64,000 bases of DNA from Sphingomonas adhaesiva (lineage in GTDB: Bacteria > Pseudomonadota > Alphaproteobacteria > Sphingomonadales > Sphingomonadaceae), in NCBI RefSeq assembly GCF_036946125.1, contig NZ_JAQIJT010000002.1:465001-529000 (forward strand), in the 5' to 3' direction. Made by a program: the position numbers and the translations under genes. How positions within the stretch are numbered: the first letter of the stretch is position 1; every line of letters starts with the position of its first letter. The notes below the pieces were generated by a model that saw only the letters and a list, made by a program, of their open reading frames with translations, was not told the origin of the DNA and searched no databases. Shown here one piece after another: positions 51,901 through 60,086 of the stretch.

Positions 51901-53213
51901 CAGGCTGTTGGCCGAGGATACGGTCGCGGCCATGCCCGCGGTGCCGCTGACGCGGGTGACCGCGCCCTTGCCGCTGCCCCATTCGCGCGCCGTGGCGATG
52001 ACGTCGCTGGTCCCCGCCAGCTTGACGATGCCGAGGCCGACTTTGTCGCCCGCGCTGCCGCCTACCAGGCCGTTGCTCGCCGACACCGTGTCGCCGCTCG
52101 ATCCGTTGCTGCCGGTCAGCGTATGGCCGGTAGTGCCGTCCAGCACCGTCACCGCCCCGCGCGAGCCGTTCCAGCTGCTGCTGGCGACGACATAGTTTCC
52201 GTTCGCCAGCGCGGTCACCGCGCCGACGGCATCGCCGCCGGAGATGCTTTGGGTGTGGATGCTGTTATAGCCGGTCGCCGTGCCGGCGGTCGTGCCGGTC
52301 AGGCTGTTCGACGCACTGATCACGCCCGACAGCGCGGTCGTGCCGCTGGCATAGAAAGTGGTGGCGCCACGATTGGTCGACCAGTTCGGTCTGGAGATGA
52401 CGAAGCCGTGGTTGGCGAGTTCGGTGACGCCGCCGCTGCCGACATTGTCGCCGCCATACCAGTCGCGCTTGCCGGTAAAATCGGTGAAGTAGGTTTCGGA
52501 TCCGCTGCTGGTATCGCCGGTCCCCTTCGTTGCGCCGACCAGGCTGTTGCTGGCGGACACCACGCCGGTCAGCCCGGCTGCGCCGCTGGCGTAGGTGACC
52601 GCGCCACGGCCGTGACCCCAATTCGCGGCGATTACGACGAGGTCGCCGTTCGACAATTGGGTGATGCGCGCTGCCGACCTGATCGCCGTTATAGAAGTCG
52701 TAAATGGGTGCCGGACCACCCTGAGCGTATTGATCGGTCGCGGTGTAGGTGAAACCGGCGTTGCCGACCAGGCTGTTGCCGCTGCCCAGCACGCCCAGCG
52801 CCGGCAGCCCGGTAGTGGCCGAAACGTAGGTCAGCGCACCGCCCTTGCGGGCCCAAAAGGGGCTACGGACGACGACGTCGCCGTTGGCCAGAGTGACGAC
52901 ATCTTCGCTGCCGACCGAATCGCCGCGCCGCCCGTTGCCGTTGGTGGCGGCGGTGATCGTGCCGACCAGGCTGTTCGTGCCCGACACCGCGCCGACGACC
53001 CCGGTCGTGGCATTGATGAAGGTCAGCGCGCCGCGCCCGCCGCCCCAATTGGGGCTACGCACCAGCACGTTGCCGCTGGCCAGCACGTCGAACGTCGTGT
53101 TCGATACAGCATCCTTCGACCCGACCAGGTCGCCCGCGCTTGACCCGACCAGGCTGTTGGTCGCGCCCAGGATGCCGCTGGCCATGCCGTTCGACGCGAC
53201 CCAGGTCAGCGCC
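45940..53213 (-). pseudogene. Giant filamentous haemagglutinin-like TpsA adhesin, broken
   Basis: The remaining frame covers about 2400 residues of an exoprotein. The N-terminal visible part (53213 to about 50600) consists of DUF5650-type repeats (units like GALTYVSATTGL...NSLVG with NGDVVVRSPFW). A filamentous stretch follows, then ten YDG modules of about 87 residues (RSYDGTTAVALTGGTLSGVI) from about 49250 to 46700, and a final MBG-type domain. Three lesions are visible: the signal and TPS secretion domain are missing, replaced by an IS3 remnant at 53213; a frameshift near 52665 (after YNGDQVGSA the frame moves to ITQLSNGDLVV); and an in-frame TAA at 49636-49638, where related sequences have Tyr (GSYALTIGQGTLAS). 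It is unlikely to be made or secreted. Confidence 0.85.
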
Positions 53214-53548
53214 AGGTCTCATTTGCCACTCCGATCGTGGGTCGCAATACGCAGCTGGTCCCTATGTCGACCATCTGACGGCGATGGGTGCGGTACCCTC
53301 GATGAGCCGTGCCGGCAATTGTTACGACAATGCCCCGATGGAGAGCTTCTTCCACACCCTCAAGGTCGAACTGGTCCATCAGTGCCGACGGACGACGCAG
53401 GCCGAGGTGAGGCAGGCGCCGTTCGGATACATCGGGGGCTACTACCACCGGCACCGCATACATTCGGCCATCGGGTATCTCACGCCCGACCAAGCAGAGC
53501 AGCGCATGATCGGCTAACCCAGCGTGTCCGCCGAAACGGGGGGCAAAG
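53213..53548 (+). mobile_element. IS3-family element remnant (transposase OrfB 3' end)
   Basis: The first residues after the junction are PGLICHSDRGSQYAAGPYVD, then NCYDNAPMESFFHTLKVELV and YHRHRIHSAIGYLTPDQAEQ before TAA at 53515-53517. These are the D-E parts of the DDE catalytic domain of IS3 OrfB transposases. Past the stop, TGTCCGCCGAAACGGGG probably belongs to the right end of the element. The left two thirds of the element and one end are missing, so an insertion followed by a deletion removed the 5' end of tpsA. Confidence 0.85.
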
Positions 53549-53772
53549 ATGACAGTGGCAGCTGGGGCGACGGTTGAGGGAAGGGGAGTGGGTAGGGGGA
53601 GTGGCGCGTGGCGATGCTGTTGCGACGCCAGCGCGAAGCGGCGAACGATGATCGCTACGCATCTGGACATGACGGAATATTGTTTTGCCGCCCGCACCCC
53701 GGCTGGCACGCAGACGGGAATGGTGCGCGCGCCGTACCGGCACGACATCGACATCCTGGGGGACCGACCATC

Positions 53773-54933
53773 ATGCCCATCGCCCTGTTCCGCCGTCGCG
53801 GCATTGCGCCCCGGATCGGCACTATGTTGCTCGGTACCCTGCTGGCGATGGCGGCGCCCGCCATGGCCGACCCGGGCGACCGGATCGACGGATCGCCGGT
53901 GGTCGAACGGCTCGACCTGGCACGCCTCCCCGCGGGCAAGACGCGGCTATGGGTGCGGATCGACGACAATGACGTCGGACAGGGCTATTTCGTGCCGGTC
54001 GTGGTCATCAAGGGCGCGAAGCCCGGTCCGCGCTTCCTGCTGACCGCCGGCATCCATGGCGACGAATTGAACGGGATCGGCGTGATCCAGCAATTGGTCG
54101 AGGATATCGATCCGGCGACGCTGTCGGGCACGCTGATCGCGGTGCCGGGGTTGAACGCGCCCGGCCTGCGCAACTCGACGCGCGCCTTCACCGGCGGCCA
54201 CAACGGCGGGGGCGACAATCTCAACCGCCTGATCCCACGCGATATCCATGCGCATGGCGACGAGGGCAACGCGGCGAAGCGCTATGCCGGACGGCTCTGG
54301 TCGCGGATCATCGTCGGCAATGCCGATTTCGCGATCGACCTGCATACCCAGTCACGCGGCGGCACCTATCCCGCCTACGTCTTCGTCGCGACGCCCGCCG
54401 CCAGGCGGATCGCCGACCTGCTGCGCCCCGACAGCGTCTATATCCAGACTGGGATCGACGGGGCGGTGGAGGATATGCTGGTCGCCAACGACATCCCCGC
54501 CGTCACCTATGAACTGGGCGGCGCAGAGGTGTTCGACGGCGCGATGATCGAACGGGGCCTGCGCGGGATACGCAACGTCATGGTCGATCGCGGGATGCTG
54601 CCCGGTCGGCCCGACCTGCGCGATCCGGCGCCGTTCCTCGGCAACCTCGTCACCAATGTCGACAGCCCGCGCGGCGGTTGGGCGCAGGTGCGGGTGAAGC
54701 TGAACCAATTCGTGAAGAAGGGCGATGTGCTGGCGGTCGTCACTGATCCGTTCGGCCGCCCGGTCGCCACGCTTACCGCGCCGCTCGACGCACGGGTCGC
54801 AGGGTTGGGTACCGATCCGCGGACGCAGCCCGGCGACATGGTCGTGCGCCTGCTGTCGTGGGATGCCAGCCTGCCATGTCTGCGCACTGGTTGCCCCCCA
54901 GCACCGCCCAAGCGCGATGCGAACGGGAAATAG
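53773..54933 (+). CDS. Secreted succinylglutamate desuccinylase/aspartoacylase-family metallohydrolase
   Basis: A 386-residue zinc hydrolase of the AstE/AspA family. The zinc ligands are H95 and E98 in GIHGDELNG and H191 in FAIDLHTQS; the catalytic glutamate fits TYELGG. Unlike cytosolic AstE, it starts with a signal peptide (MLLGTLLAMAAPAMA), so it should act in the periplasm. It could remove an acyl group from an N-acylated amino acid there. ATG 53773 was chosen as the start of the signal peptide. The next gene, astC, lies 151 bases downstream. The shared theme with the ast genes suggests a linked job, although its cell location would then need explaining. Confidence 0.8.
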   Translation: MPIALFRRRGIAPRIGTMLLGTLLAMAAPAMADPGDRIDGSPVVERLDLARLPAGKTRLWVRIDDNDVGQGYFVPVVVIKGAKPGPRFLLTAGIHGDELNGIGVIQQLVEDIDPATLSGTLIAVPGLNAPGLRNSTRAFTGGHNGGGDNLNRLIPRDIHAHGDEGNAAKRYAGRLWSRIIVGNADFAIDLHTQSRGGTYPAYVFVATPAARRIADLLRPDSVYIQTGIDGAVEDMLVANDIPAVTYELGGAEVFDGAMIERGLRGIRNVMVDRGMLPGRPDLRDPAPFLGNLVTNVDSPRGGWAQVRVKLNQFVKKGDVLAVVTDPFGRPVATLTAPLDARVAGLGTDPRTQPGDMVVRLLSWDASLPCLRTGCPPAPPKRDANGK

Positions 54934-54950
54934 TCGCCCCCTCTACATTC

Positions 54951-54970
54951 CATCTGCGCATGAACAGATG
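54951..54970. promoter_or_regulatory. Candidate operator upstream of the astC cluster
   Basis: CATCTG and CAGATG form a perfect inverted repeat separated by eight bases, 114 bases before astC. The size fits a dimeric regulator such as the Lrp-type protein encoded at 62942-63388. No clear promoter could be assigned in the rest of the 151-base gap. Confidence 0.3.
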
Positions 54971-55084
54971 AGGCCATTGCGTTTGTCGCCTCGTCCGAAT
55001 TGGCCGATAGGACAGGCCGGTGACATCGCAGGCGGGTGATCAATTTCGCCGGTTGATGCCGCCTGCGAATATAGGAGTCCGCTT

Positions 55085-56281
55085 ATGACCGATCCGCTGA
55101 TGAACCTGTACAACCGGGCGCCGATCGCGGTCGACCATGGCGAGGGCGTGTGGCTGACCGATACCGAGGGGCGGCGCTACATCGACTGCGTGGCCGGTAT
55201 CGCCACCGACGCGCTTGGCCATGCGCATCCCAAACTGGTCGCGGCACTGACCGAACAAGCGCAAAAACTGTGGCACGTCTCCAACATCTTTCGCATCCCG
55301 GGGCAGGAGGCGCTGGCGCAGCGGCTGGTCGACGCATCGTTCGCCGATGTCGTGTTCTTCGCCAATACCGGCACCGAAGCCGTCGAATGCGCGATCAAGA
55401 CCGCGCGCCGTCATCATCACGTGGACGGACAGCCCGAGCGGATCGACGTGATCGGCTTTGCGGGGTCGTTCCACGGCCGCACCTATGCCGCGATCAACGC
55501 GTCGGGCAATGCGGGATATATGGAGGGCTGCGGCCCGCGCCTGCCCGGTTTCGTGCAACTGTCGCTCGACGATGCGACGGCGATTGAGGAAACGATTGCG
55601 CGGCCAACCACGGCGGCGGTGATCGTCGAGCCGGTGCAGGGCGAGGGGGGCGCGCGGGCGCTGTCGGGCGACTGGCTGCGGCGGCTGCGCGACCTGACGC
55701 GACAGCACGGCGTGCTGCTGATCCATGACGAGGTGCAGAGCGGTATGGGGCGGACGGGCAAGCTATTCGCGCACCAGTGGTTCGACGGCGCCGAACCCGA
55801 CATCATGGCGCTGGCGAAGGCATTGGGATCGGGCTTCCCGGTCGGCGCCTGCCTTGCCACTCATCATGCGGCCAGCGGTATGACGCCCGGCATCCACGGC
55901 ACGACCTTTGGCGGGAATCCGCTGGCGATGGCGGTCGGCATCGCCGCGTTCGACACGATCGCCGATGACGCCACGCTTGCCAATGCGCGCGCCGCCAGCG
56001 CCGATTTCTTTGACCGGCTGGAGGGGTTGCGCAGCCGTTTTCCCGACGTGATCGCCGAGTTGCGCGGCAAGGGGCTGCTGATCGGTCTGAAGATGATCCC
56101 CAACAACCGCGCGTTCATGGGCGTGGCACGCGACCACGGGCTGCTGGTCGCGGGCGGCGGCGAGAATTGCGTGCGACTGCTGCCGTCGTTGCTCATCACG
56201 GCGGCGGAAGTGGCCGAGGCGGTGACGCGGCTGGAGGCGGCGTGTGTCGCGGCGCAGGCCACGCTGGCGCAGGCGGCGTGA
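55085..56281 (+). CDS. astC: Class III aminotransferase, succinylornithine/acetylornithine type (AstC-like)
   Basis: A 398-residue PLP enzyme. The PLP lysine is K245 in IMALAKALGSGFPVG; other landmarks are IDCVAGIATDALGHAHP near the N-terminus, FFANTGTEAVECAIKTAR, GSFHGRTYAA, VEPVQGEGG and HDEVQSGMGRTG. It resembles ArgD/AstC enzymes that move an omega-amino group of an N-acylated ornithine (or lysine) to 2-oxoglutarate. ArgD is biosynthetic, but the neighbours here are catabolic, so AstC is preferred. GAATATAGGAGT lies before the ATG. It overlaps the next gene by one base (TGATG), so translation is coupled. The precise substrate is open. Confidence 0.85.
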   Translation: MTDPLMNLYNRAPIAVDHGEGVWLTDTEGRRYIDCVAGIATDALGHAHPKLVAALTEQAQKLWHVSNIFRIPGQEALAQRLVDASFADVVFFANTGTEAVECAIKTARRHHHVDGQPERIDVIGFAGSFHGRTYAAINASGNAGYMEGCGPRLPGFVQLSLDDATAIEETIARPTTAAVIVEPVQGEGGARALSGDWLRRLRDLTRQHGVLLIHDEVQSGMGRTGKLFAHQWFDGAEPDIMALAKALGSGFPVGACLATHHAASGMTPGIHGTTFGGNPLAMAVGIAAFDTIADDATLANARAASADFFDRLEGLRSRFPDVIAELRGKGLLIGLKMIPNNRAFMGVARDHGLLVAGGGENCVRLLPSLLITAAEVAEAVTRLEAACVAAQATLAQAA

Positions 56282-57717
56282 TGTCGGTGTTCACGTCGAC
56301 CTGCCCGGCGACGGGCGGGACGGTCTGGTCCGGCCCCGTCGCCACCGCCGACGATGTCGCGGCGGCGGTCGCGCGGGCGCGGGCGGCGTTTCGCGGGTGG
56401 CGTGCGACCGCGCTCGACGAACGAGTTGCGTTGGTCCGCGCCTATGCCGGCGTGCTGAAGGAACGCAGTGACGCTTTGGCAGAACTGATCGCGCGCGAAA
56501 CCGGCAAGCCGCTGTGGGAAACCAGACAGGAAGTCGGCGCGATGATCGGCAAGGTCGAATTGTCGATCGCTGCTCAGGCCGATCGCGCGGGCGAGAGATC
56601 GAGCGCGATGCCGTTCGGCGCGTCGGTGCTGCGGCATCGCCCGCATGGCGTGATGGCGGTGCTGGGGCCGTACAATTTTCCCGGCCATCTGCCCAACGGT
56701 CATATCGTGCCCGCGCTGCTCGCGGGGAACGCCGTGGTGTTCAAACCATCGGAACTGACCCCGGCGGTGGGTGCGGCGATGGTCGATGCATGGGGCGCGG
56801 CCGGAGCGCCCGACGGCGTGGTGCAAGTGGTGCAAGGCGCGCGCGACACCGGCGCGGCGCTGGTCGATGCCGAGATCGACGGATTGTTGTTCACCGGATC
56901 GGCGGCGACCGGCGCGCATTTCCGGCGGCGCTTCGCCGAGCGGCCCGACGTCATCCTCGCACTCGAACTCGGCGGCAACAACCCGCTGGTCGTGTGGGAC
57001 GGCGATGTCGAGGAAGCGGCAGCAATCGTCGTGCAATCGGCCTATGTCACGACCGGACAGCGTTGTTCGTGCGCGCGACGGCTGATCGTTCCGAGCGGCG
57101 CATATGGCGATGCGGTGGTCGATGCCGTCGCGGCGCTTATCCCCCGCCTGCCGATCGGGCGCTGGGACGACCACCCCGAACCCTATATGGGGCCGCTGAT
57201 TTCCGACCGTGCTGCGCAGACCGCGCGCGGACAGGTCGACCGGCTGATGACGATGGGCGGGCGTGCGATCGTGCCGCTGGGCGCGGTCGAGGGGCGTACG
57301 GCGGCATTCGTCACCCCCGCGCTGCTCGACATGACCGGCATCACCGCGCCCGATGACGAGATTTTCGCGCCGGTTCTGCAAATCCACCGGGTGGCGTCGT
57401 TCGACGATGCGATCGCGGCGGCCAACGACACCCGCTTCGGCCTTTCCGCCGGGCTGGTCACTGCCGACGATACGCTGTGGCAGCGCTTCGTGGTCGAGGC
57501 ACGCGCAGGCGTGGTCAACCGCAACCGTCCGACGACCGGGGCGGCAGGTGCACAGCCGTTCGGCGGGATCGGCGATTCGGGCAACCACCGGCCGAGCGCC
57601 TTCTACGCCGCCGATTACTGCGCCTATCCGATGGCCAGTTTCGAAGCCGACGGCGCGGCCGGCAATTGGGATGCGCTGCGCCCGTTGCTGGATGTTGAAG
57701 GTATCGCCCGGTCGTGA
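56281..57717 (+). CDS. astD: Succinylglutamate semialdehyde dehydrogenase (AstD-like)
   Basis: A 478-residue NAD(P)-dependent aldehyde dehydrogenase. The active site has N132 (GPYNFPGHLPNGH), E229 (LELGGNNP) and the nucleophile C262 in GQRCSCARRLIV. The extra-polar GPYNFPGHLPNGH motif is typical of the AstD clade. It would oxidise the semialdehyde made by AstC to the dicarboxylic N-succinyl amino acid. ATG 56281 overlaps the astC stop by one base, and its own stop overlaps the next GTG start by four (GTGA). This is tight operon organisation. It could act on the C5 (glutamate) or C6 (2-aminoadipate) semialdehyde. Confidence 0.88.
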   Translation: MSVFTSTCPATGGTVWSGPVATADDVAAAVARARAAFRGWRATALDERVALVRAYAGVLKERSDALAELIARETGKPLWETRQEVGAMIGKVELSIAAQADRAGERSSAMPFGASVLRHRPHGVMAVLGPYNFPGHLPNGHIVPALLAGNAVVFKPSELTPAVGAAMVDAWGAAGAPDGVVQVVQGARDTGAALVDAEIDGLLFTGSAATGAHFRRRFAERPDVILALELGGNNPLVVWDGDVEEAAAIVVQSAYVTTGQRCSCARRLIVPSGAYGDAVVDAVAALIPRLPIGRWDDHPEPYMGPLISDRAAQTARGQVDRLMTMGGRAIVPLGAVEGRTAAFVTPALLDMTGITAPDDEIFAPVLQIHRVASFDDAIAAANDTRFGLSAGLVTADDTLWQRFVVEARAGVVNRNRPTTGAAGAQPFGGIGDSGNHRPSAFYAADYCAYPMASFEADGAAGNWDALRPLLDVEGIARS

Positions 57718-58727
57718 CGATGGTGTTGCGTGCGGCGGGTCGGCATGATCTGTCCGCCCTCTATGCAATGGCGCAGAGCACCGGGGGCGGGTTCGTCAAC
57801 CTGCCGCCCGATCGGGACAAGCTGCGCGATCGGCTGGACGCTGCCGATACCGCCTTCGGCTGCGATCGGGACGTGGTCGGCGACGATCGCTTCCTGTTCG
57901 TGCTGGAGGACGGCGTCGAGGTGCAGGGCACCTGCCAGATATTCTCGCAGATTGGCGGGACGACGCCCTTCTACAGCTATCGCATCGACCGCCGGTCCGA
58001 GGCGTGCGCGGGGCTGGACCGCGCGATCGAGACCGACACGCTGACGATCTGCACCGATCATACCGGATGCAGCGAGGTCGGCGGGCTGTTTCTGCGCAGC
58101 GACGCGCGCGCCGCCGGGGCCGGCACGCTGCTGGCGCGCAGCCGCTATCTGTTCATGGCGATGCACCGCGCACGCTTCGCCGACCGGACCATTGCCGAAC
58201 TGCGTGGCGTGGTCGACGCCGATGGCGGTGCGCCGTTCTGGGACGGGATCGCCGCGCGCTTCTTCGGCATCGGCTTTGCCGAGGCCGATGCGTTCAACGC
58301 CGCGCACGGCACCCATGTCCTAGCCGCACTGATGCCACAGACGCCGGTGCTGCTGGCGATGCTGCCGGACGCCGCGCGCGACGTGGTCGGCGTGCCGCAC
58401 CCGTCGGGCCGCGCAGCACTGCGGCTGCTGGAGAAGGAAGGCTTTCGCCACGACCGCTATATCGACCTGTTCGATGGCGGCCCGACCGTGACCGCCGCCA
58501 CGGACGAGATCGCGACGATCCGCCACGCGCGCACCGCTCCCTTGCGGGCGATCGGTGCGATCGGTGCGATCGGTACGCCCGGCATCGTCGCCAGCGGCCG
58601 ATTGGCGGCGTTCCGATGCTGCTTCGGCACCGTCGCGCCGCAGGATGACGGGGTCGCGATCGATCCCGTCGCCGCCACTGCCCTCGGCGTCGCGATCGGC
58701 GACACCGTCACCTACGCCCCGCGCTGA
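57714..58727 (+). CDS. astA: Arginine/ornithine N-succinyltransferase family (AstA-like)
   Basis: A 337-residue member of the AstA/AruF/AruG family, which transfers succinyl from succinyl-CoA to the alpha-amino group of arginine or ornithine. Landmarks are VLRAAGRHDLSALYAMA at the start, FVNLPPDRDKL, TDHTGCSEVGGLFLR, and RYLFMAMHRARFADRTIAEL, with HPSGRAALRLLEKEGF later. GTG 57714 overlaps the astD stop by four bases; ATG 57720 is an alternative. A triplet repeat (GAIGAIGAIG) occurs near residue 283. In the AST pathway this is the first step; here it sits third in the cluster. AstB is not in the window. Its substrate might be arginine, ornithine or lysine. Confidence 0.88.
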   Translation: MTMVLRAAGRHDLSALYAMAQSTGGGFVNLPPDRDKLRDRLDAADTAFGCDRDVVGDDRFLFVLEDGVEVQGTCQIFSQIGGTTPFYSYRIDRRSEACAGLDRAIETDTLTICTDHTGCSEVGGLFLRSDARAAGAGTLLARSRYLFMAMHRARFADRTIAELRGVVDADGGAPFWDGIAARFFGIGFAEADAFNAAHGTHVLAALMPQTPVLLAMLPDAARDVVGVPHPSGRAALRLLEKEGFRHDRYIDLFDGGPTVTAATDEIATIRHARTAPLRAIGAIGAIGTPGIVASGRLAAFRCCFGTVAPQDDGVAIDPVAATALGVAIGDTVTYAPR

Positions 58728-58736
58728 CCCGGAGCC

Positions 58737-60086
58737 ATGTCCATGCCCACCGTTTCGACCGACGCGATCCGCACCCGTTTTTCCGCCGCGATGTCGGCGA
58801 TGTATCGTGACGAGGTGCCGCTCTACGGTGACCTGCTGTCGATCGTCGCCGACGTGAACGACCGCGTGCTGGCCGACCGGCCGGCATTGCAGGCCGAGCT
58901 GCGCGCAGCGGGCGAACTCGACCGGCTGGGCGTCGAACGGCACGGTGCGATCCGGCTGGCGACGGCGGCGGAACTGGCGATGATGCGGCGCGCCTTTGCG
59001 GTGATGGGGATGTGGCCGGTCGGCTATTACGACCTGTCGGTGGCGGGCGTGCCGGTGCATTCGACCGCGTTTCGGGCGGTCGACGACGCAGCGCTTGCCG
59101 CCAATCCGTTCCGCGTCTTTACCTCGCTGCTGCGGCTCGATCTGATCGAGGACGCCGCGCTCCGGGCCGAGGCGGCGGCGATCCTGGCCGAACGCCGCAT
59201 CTTCACCGACATGGGCGTGCGCCTGATCGAACGCGCCGAGGCGCAAGGGGGGCTGGACGACGACGAAGCCGATCGGTTCGTCGCCGAACTGCTTGAAACC
59301 TTTCGCTGGCACGGCGACGCACGGGTCGACGCCGCAACCTATGACCGGTTGAACGCCGCGCACCGGCTGATCGCCGACATCGTGTCGTTCCGGGGGCCGC
59401 ATATCAACCACCTGACCCCGCGCACGCTCGACATCGACGCCGCGCAGGCAGAGATGCAGGCACGCGGCATCAAGGCGAAGGCGGTGATCGAAGGGCCACC
59501 GCCGCGCGCCGTCCCGATCCTGCTGCGCCAGACCAGCTTCAAGGCGATCGAGGAGGACGTGACCTTTCCCGGCGACCAAGCGGGCCAGCACACCGCCCGC
59601 TTCGGCGAGATCGAACAGCGTGGCGCCGCGCTGACGCCCAAGGGCCGCGCGCTGTACGACCGGCTGCTGGAGCAGGCGCGCGGCGGATCGCAGGGCAGCC
59701 ATGCCGAGCGGCTGGCGGCAGCGTTCGCCGCGTTTCCCGATACGATGGAGGCGATGCGGACGGCGGGCCTCGCCTATTTCCGCTACACCCTGACCGACGC
59801 CGACGGTGCCGCGATCACCGGCGGCGATCTCGACGACTGGATCGCTGCCGGCCATGTCCGCGCGACGCCGATCATCTACGAGGATTTCCTGCCGGTCAGC
59901 GCAGCGGGCATCTTTCAGTCGAACCTCGGCAGCGACGAACAGCGCAGTTATGGCGCATCGGCGGCACAGGCGGCGTTCGAGGCGGCGCTGGGTGCAGCGG
60001 TTGCCGACGAATTCGCGCTCTATGCCGGTCTGGAAGCACGCTCGATCGCACAGGTCCGCACCGCGCTGCGCCGGGCGGCGGCATAG
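58737..60086 (+). CDS. hglS: 2-oxoadipate dioxygenase/decarboxylase (HglS, DUF1338)
   Basis: A 449-residue protein of the YdcJ/DUF1338 family. Pseudomonas HglS converts 2-oxoadipate to D-2-hydroxyglutarate with oxygen and releases CO2, a late step of lysine catabolism. The residues described for HglS are in the same order here, each shifted by one: metal ligands H69 (ERHGAIR), H225 (HINHLTPRT) and E293 (FGEIEQRG), and substrate arginine R73. This agreement supports a real HglS activity. It begins 9 bases after astA and abuts the next gene exactly, so it is in the same operon. Residue numbers for the reference are from memory. Confidence 0.88.
   Translation: MSMPTVSTDAIRTRFSAAMSAMYRDEVPLYGDLLSIVADVNDRVLADRPALQAELRAAGELDRLGVERHGAIRLATAAELAMMRRAFAVMGMWPVGYYDLSVAGVPVHSTAFRAVDDAALAANPFRVFTSLLRLDLIEDAALRAEAAAILAERRIFTDMGVRLIERAEAQGGLDDDEADRFVAELLETFRWHGDARVDAATYDRLNAAHRLIADIVSFRGPHINHLTPRTLDIDAAQAEMQARGIKAKAVIEGPPPRAVPILLRQTSFKAIEEDVTFPGDQAGQHTARFGEIEQRGAALTPKGRALYDRLLEQARGGSQGSHAERLAAAFAAFPDTMEAMRTAGLAYFRYTLTDADGAAITGGDLDDWIAAGHVRATPIIYEDFLPVSAAGIFQSNLGSDEQRSYGASAAQAAFEAALGAAVADEFALYAGLEARSIAQVRTALRRAAA

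Noticed and set aside
53549..53772. Upstream extension of the AstE-like gene
   Set aside because: The extra residues are basic and disordered and precede a clear signal peptide, which must be N-terminal.
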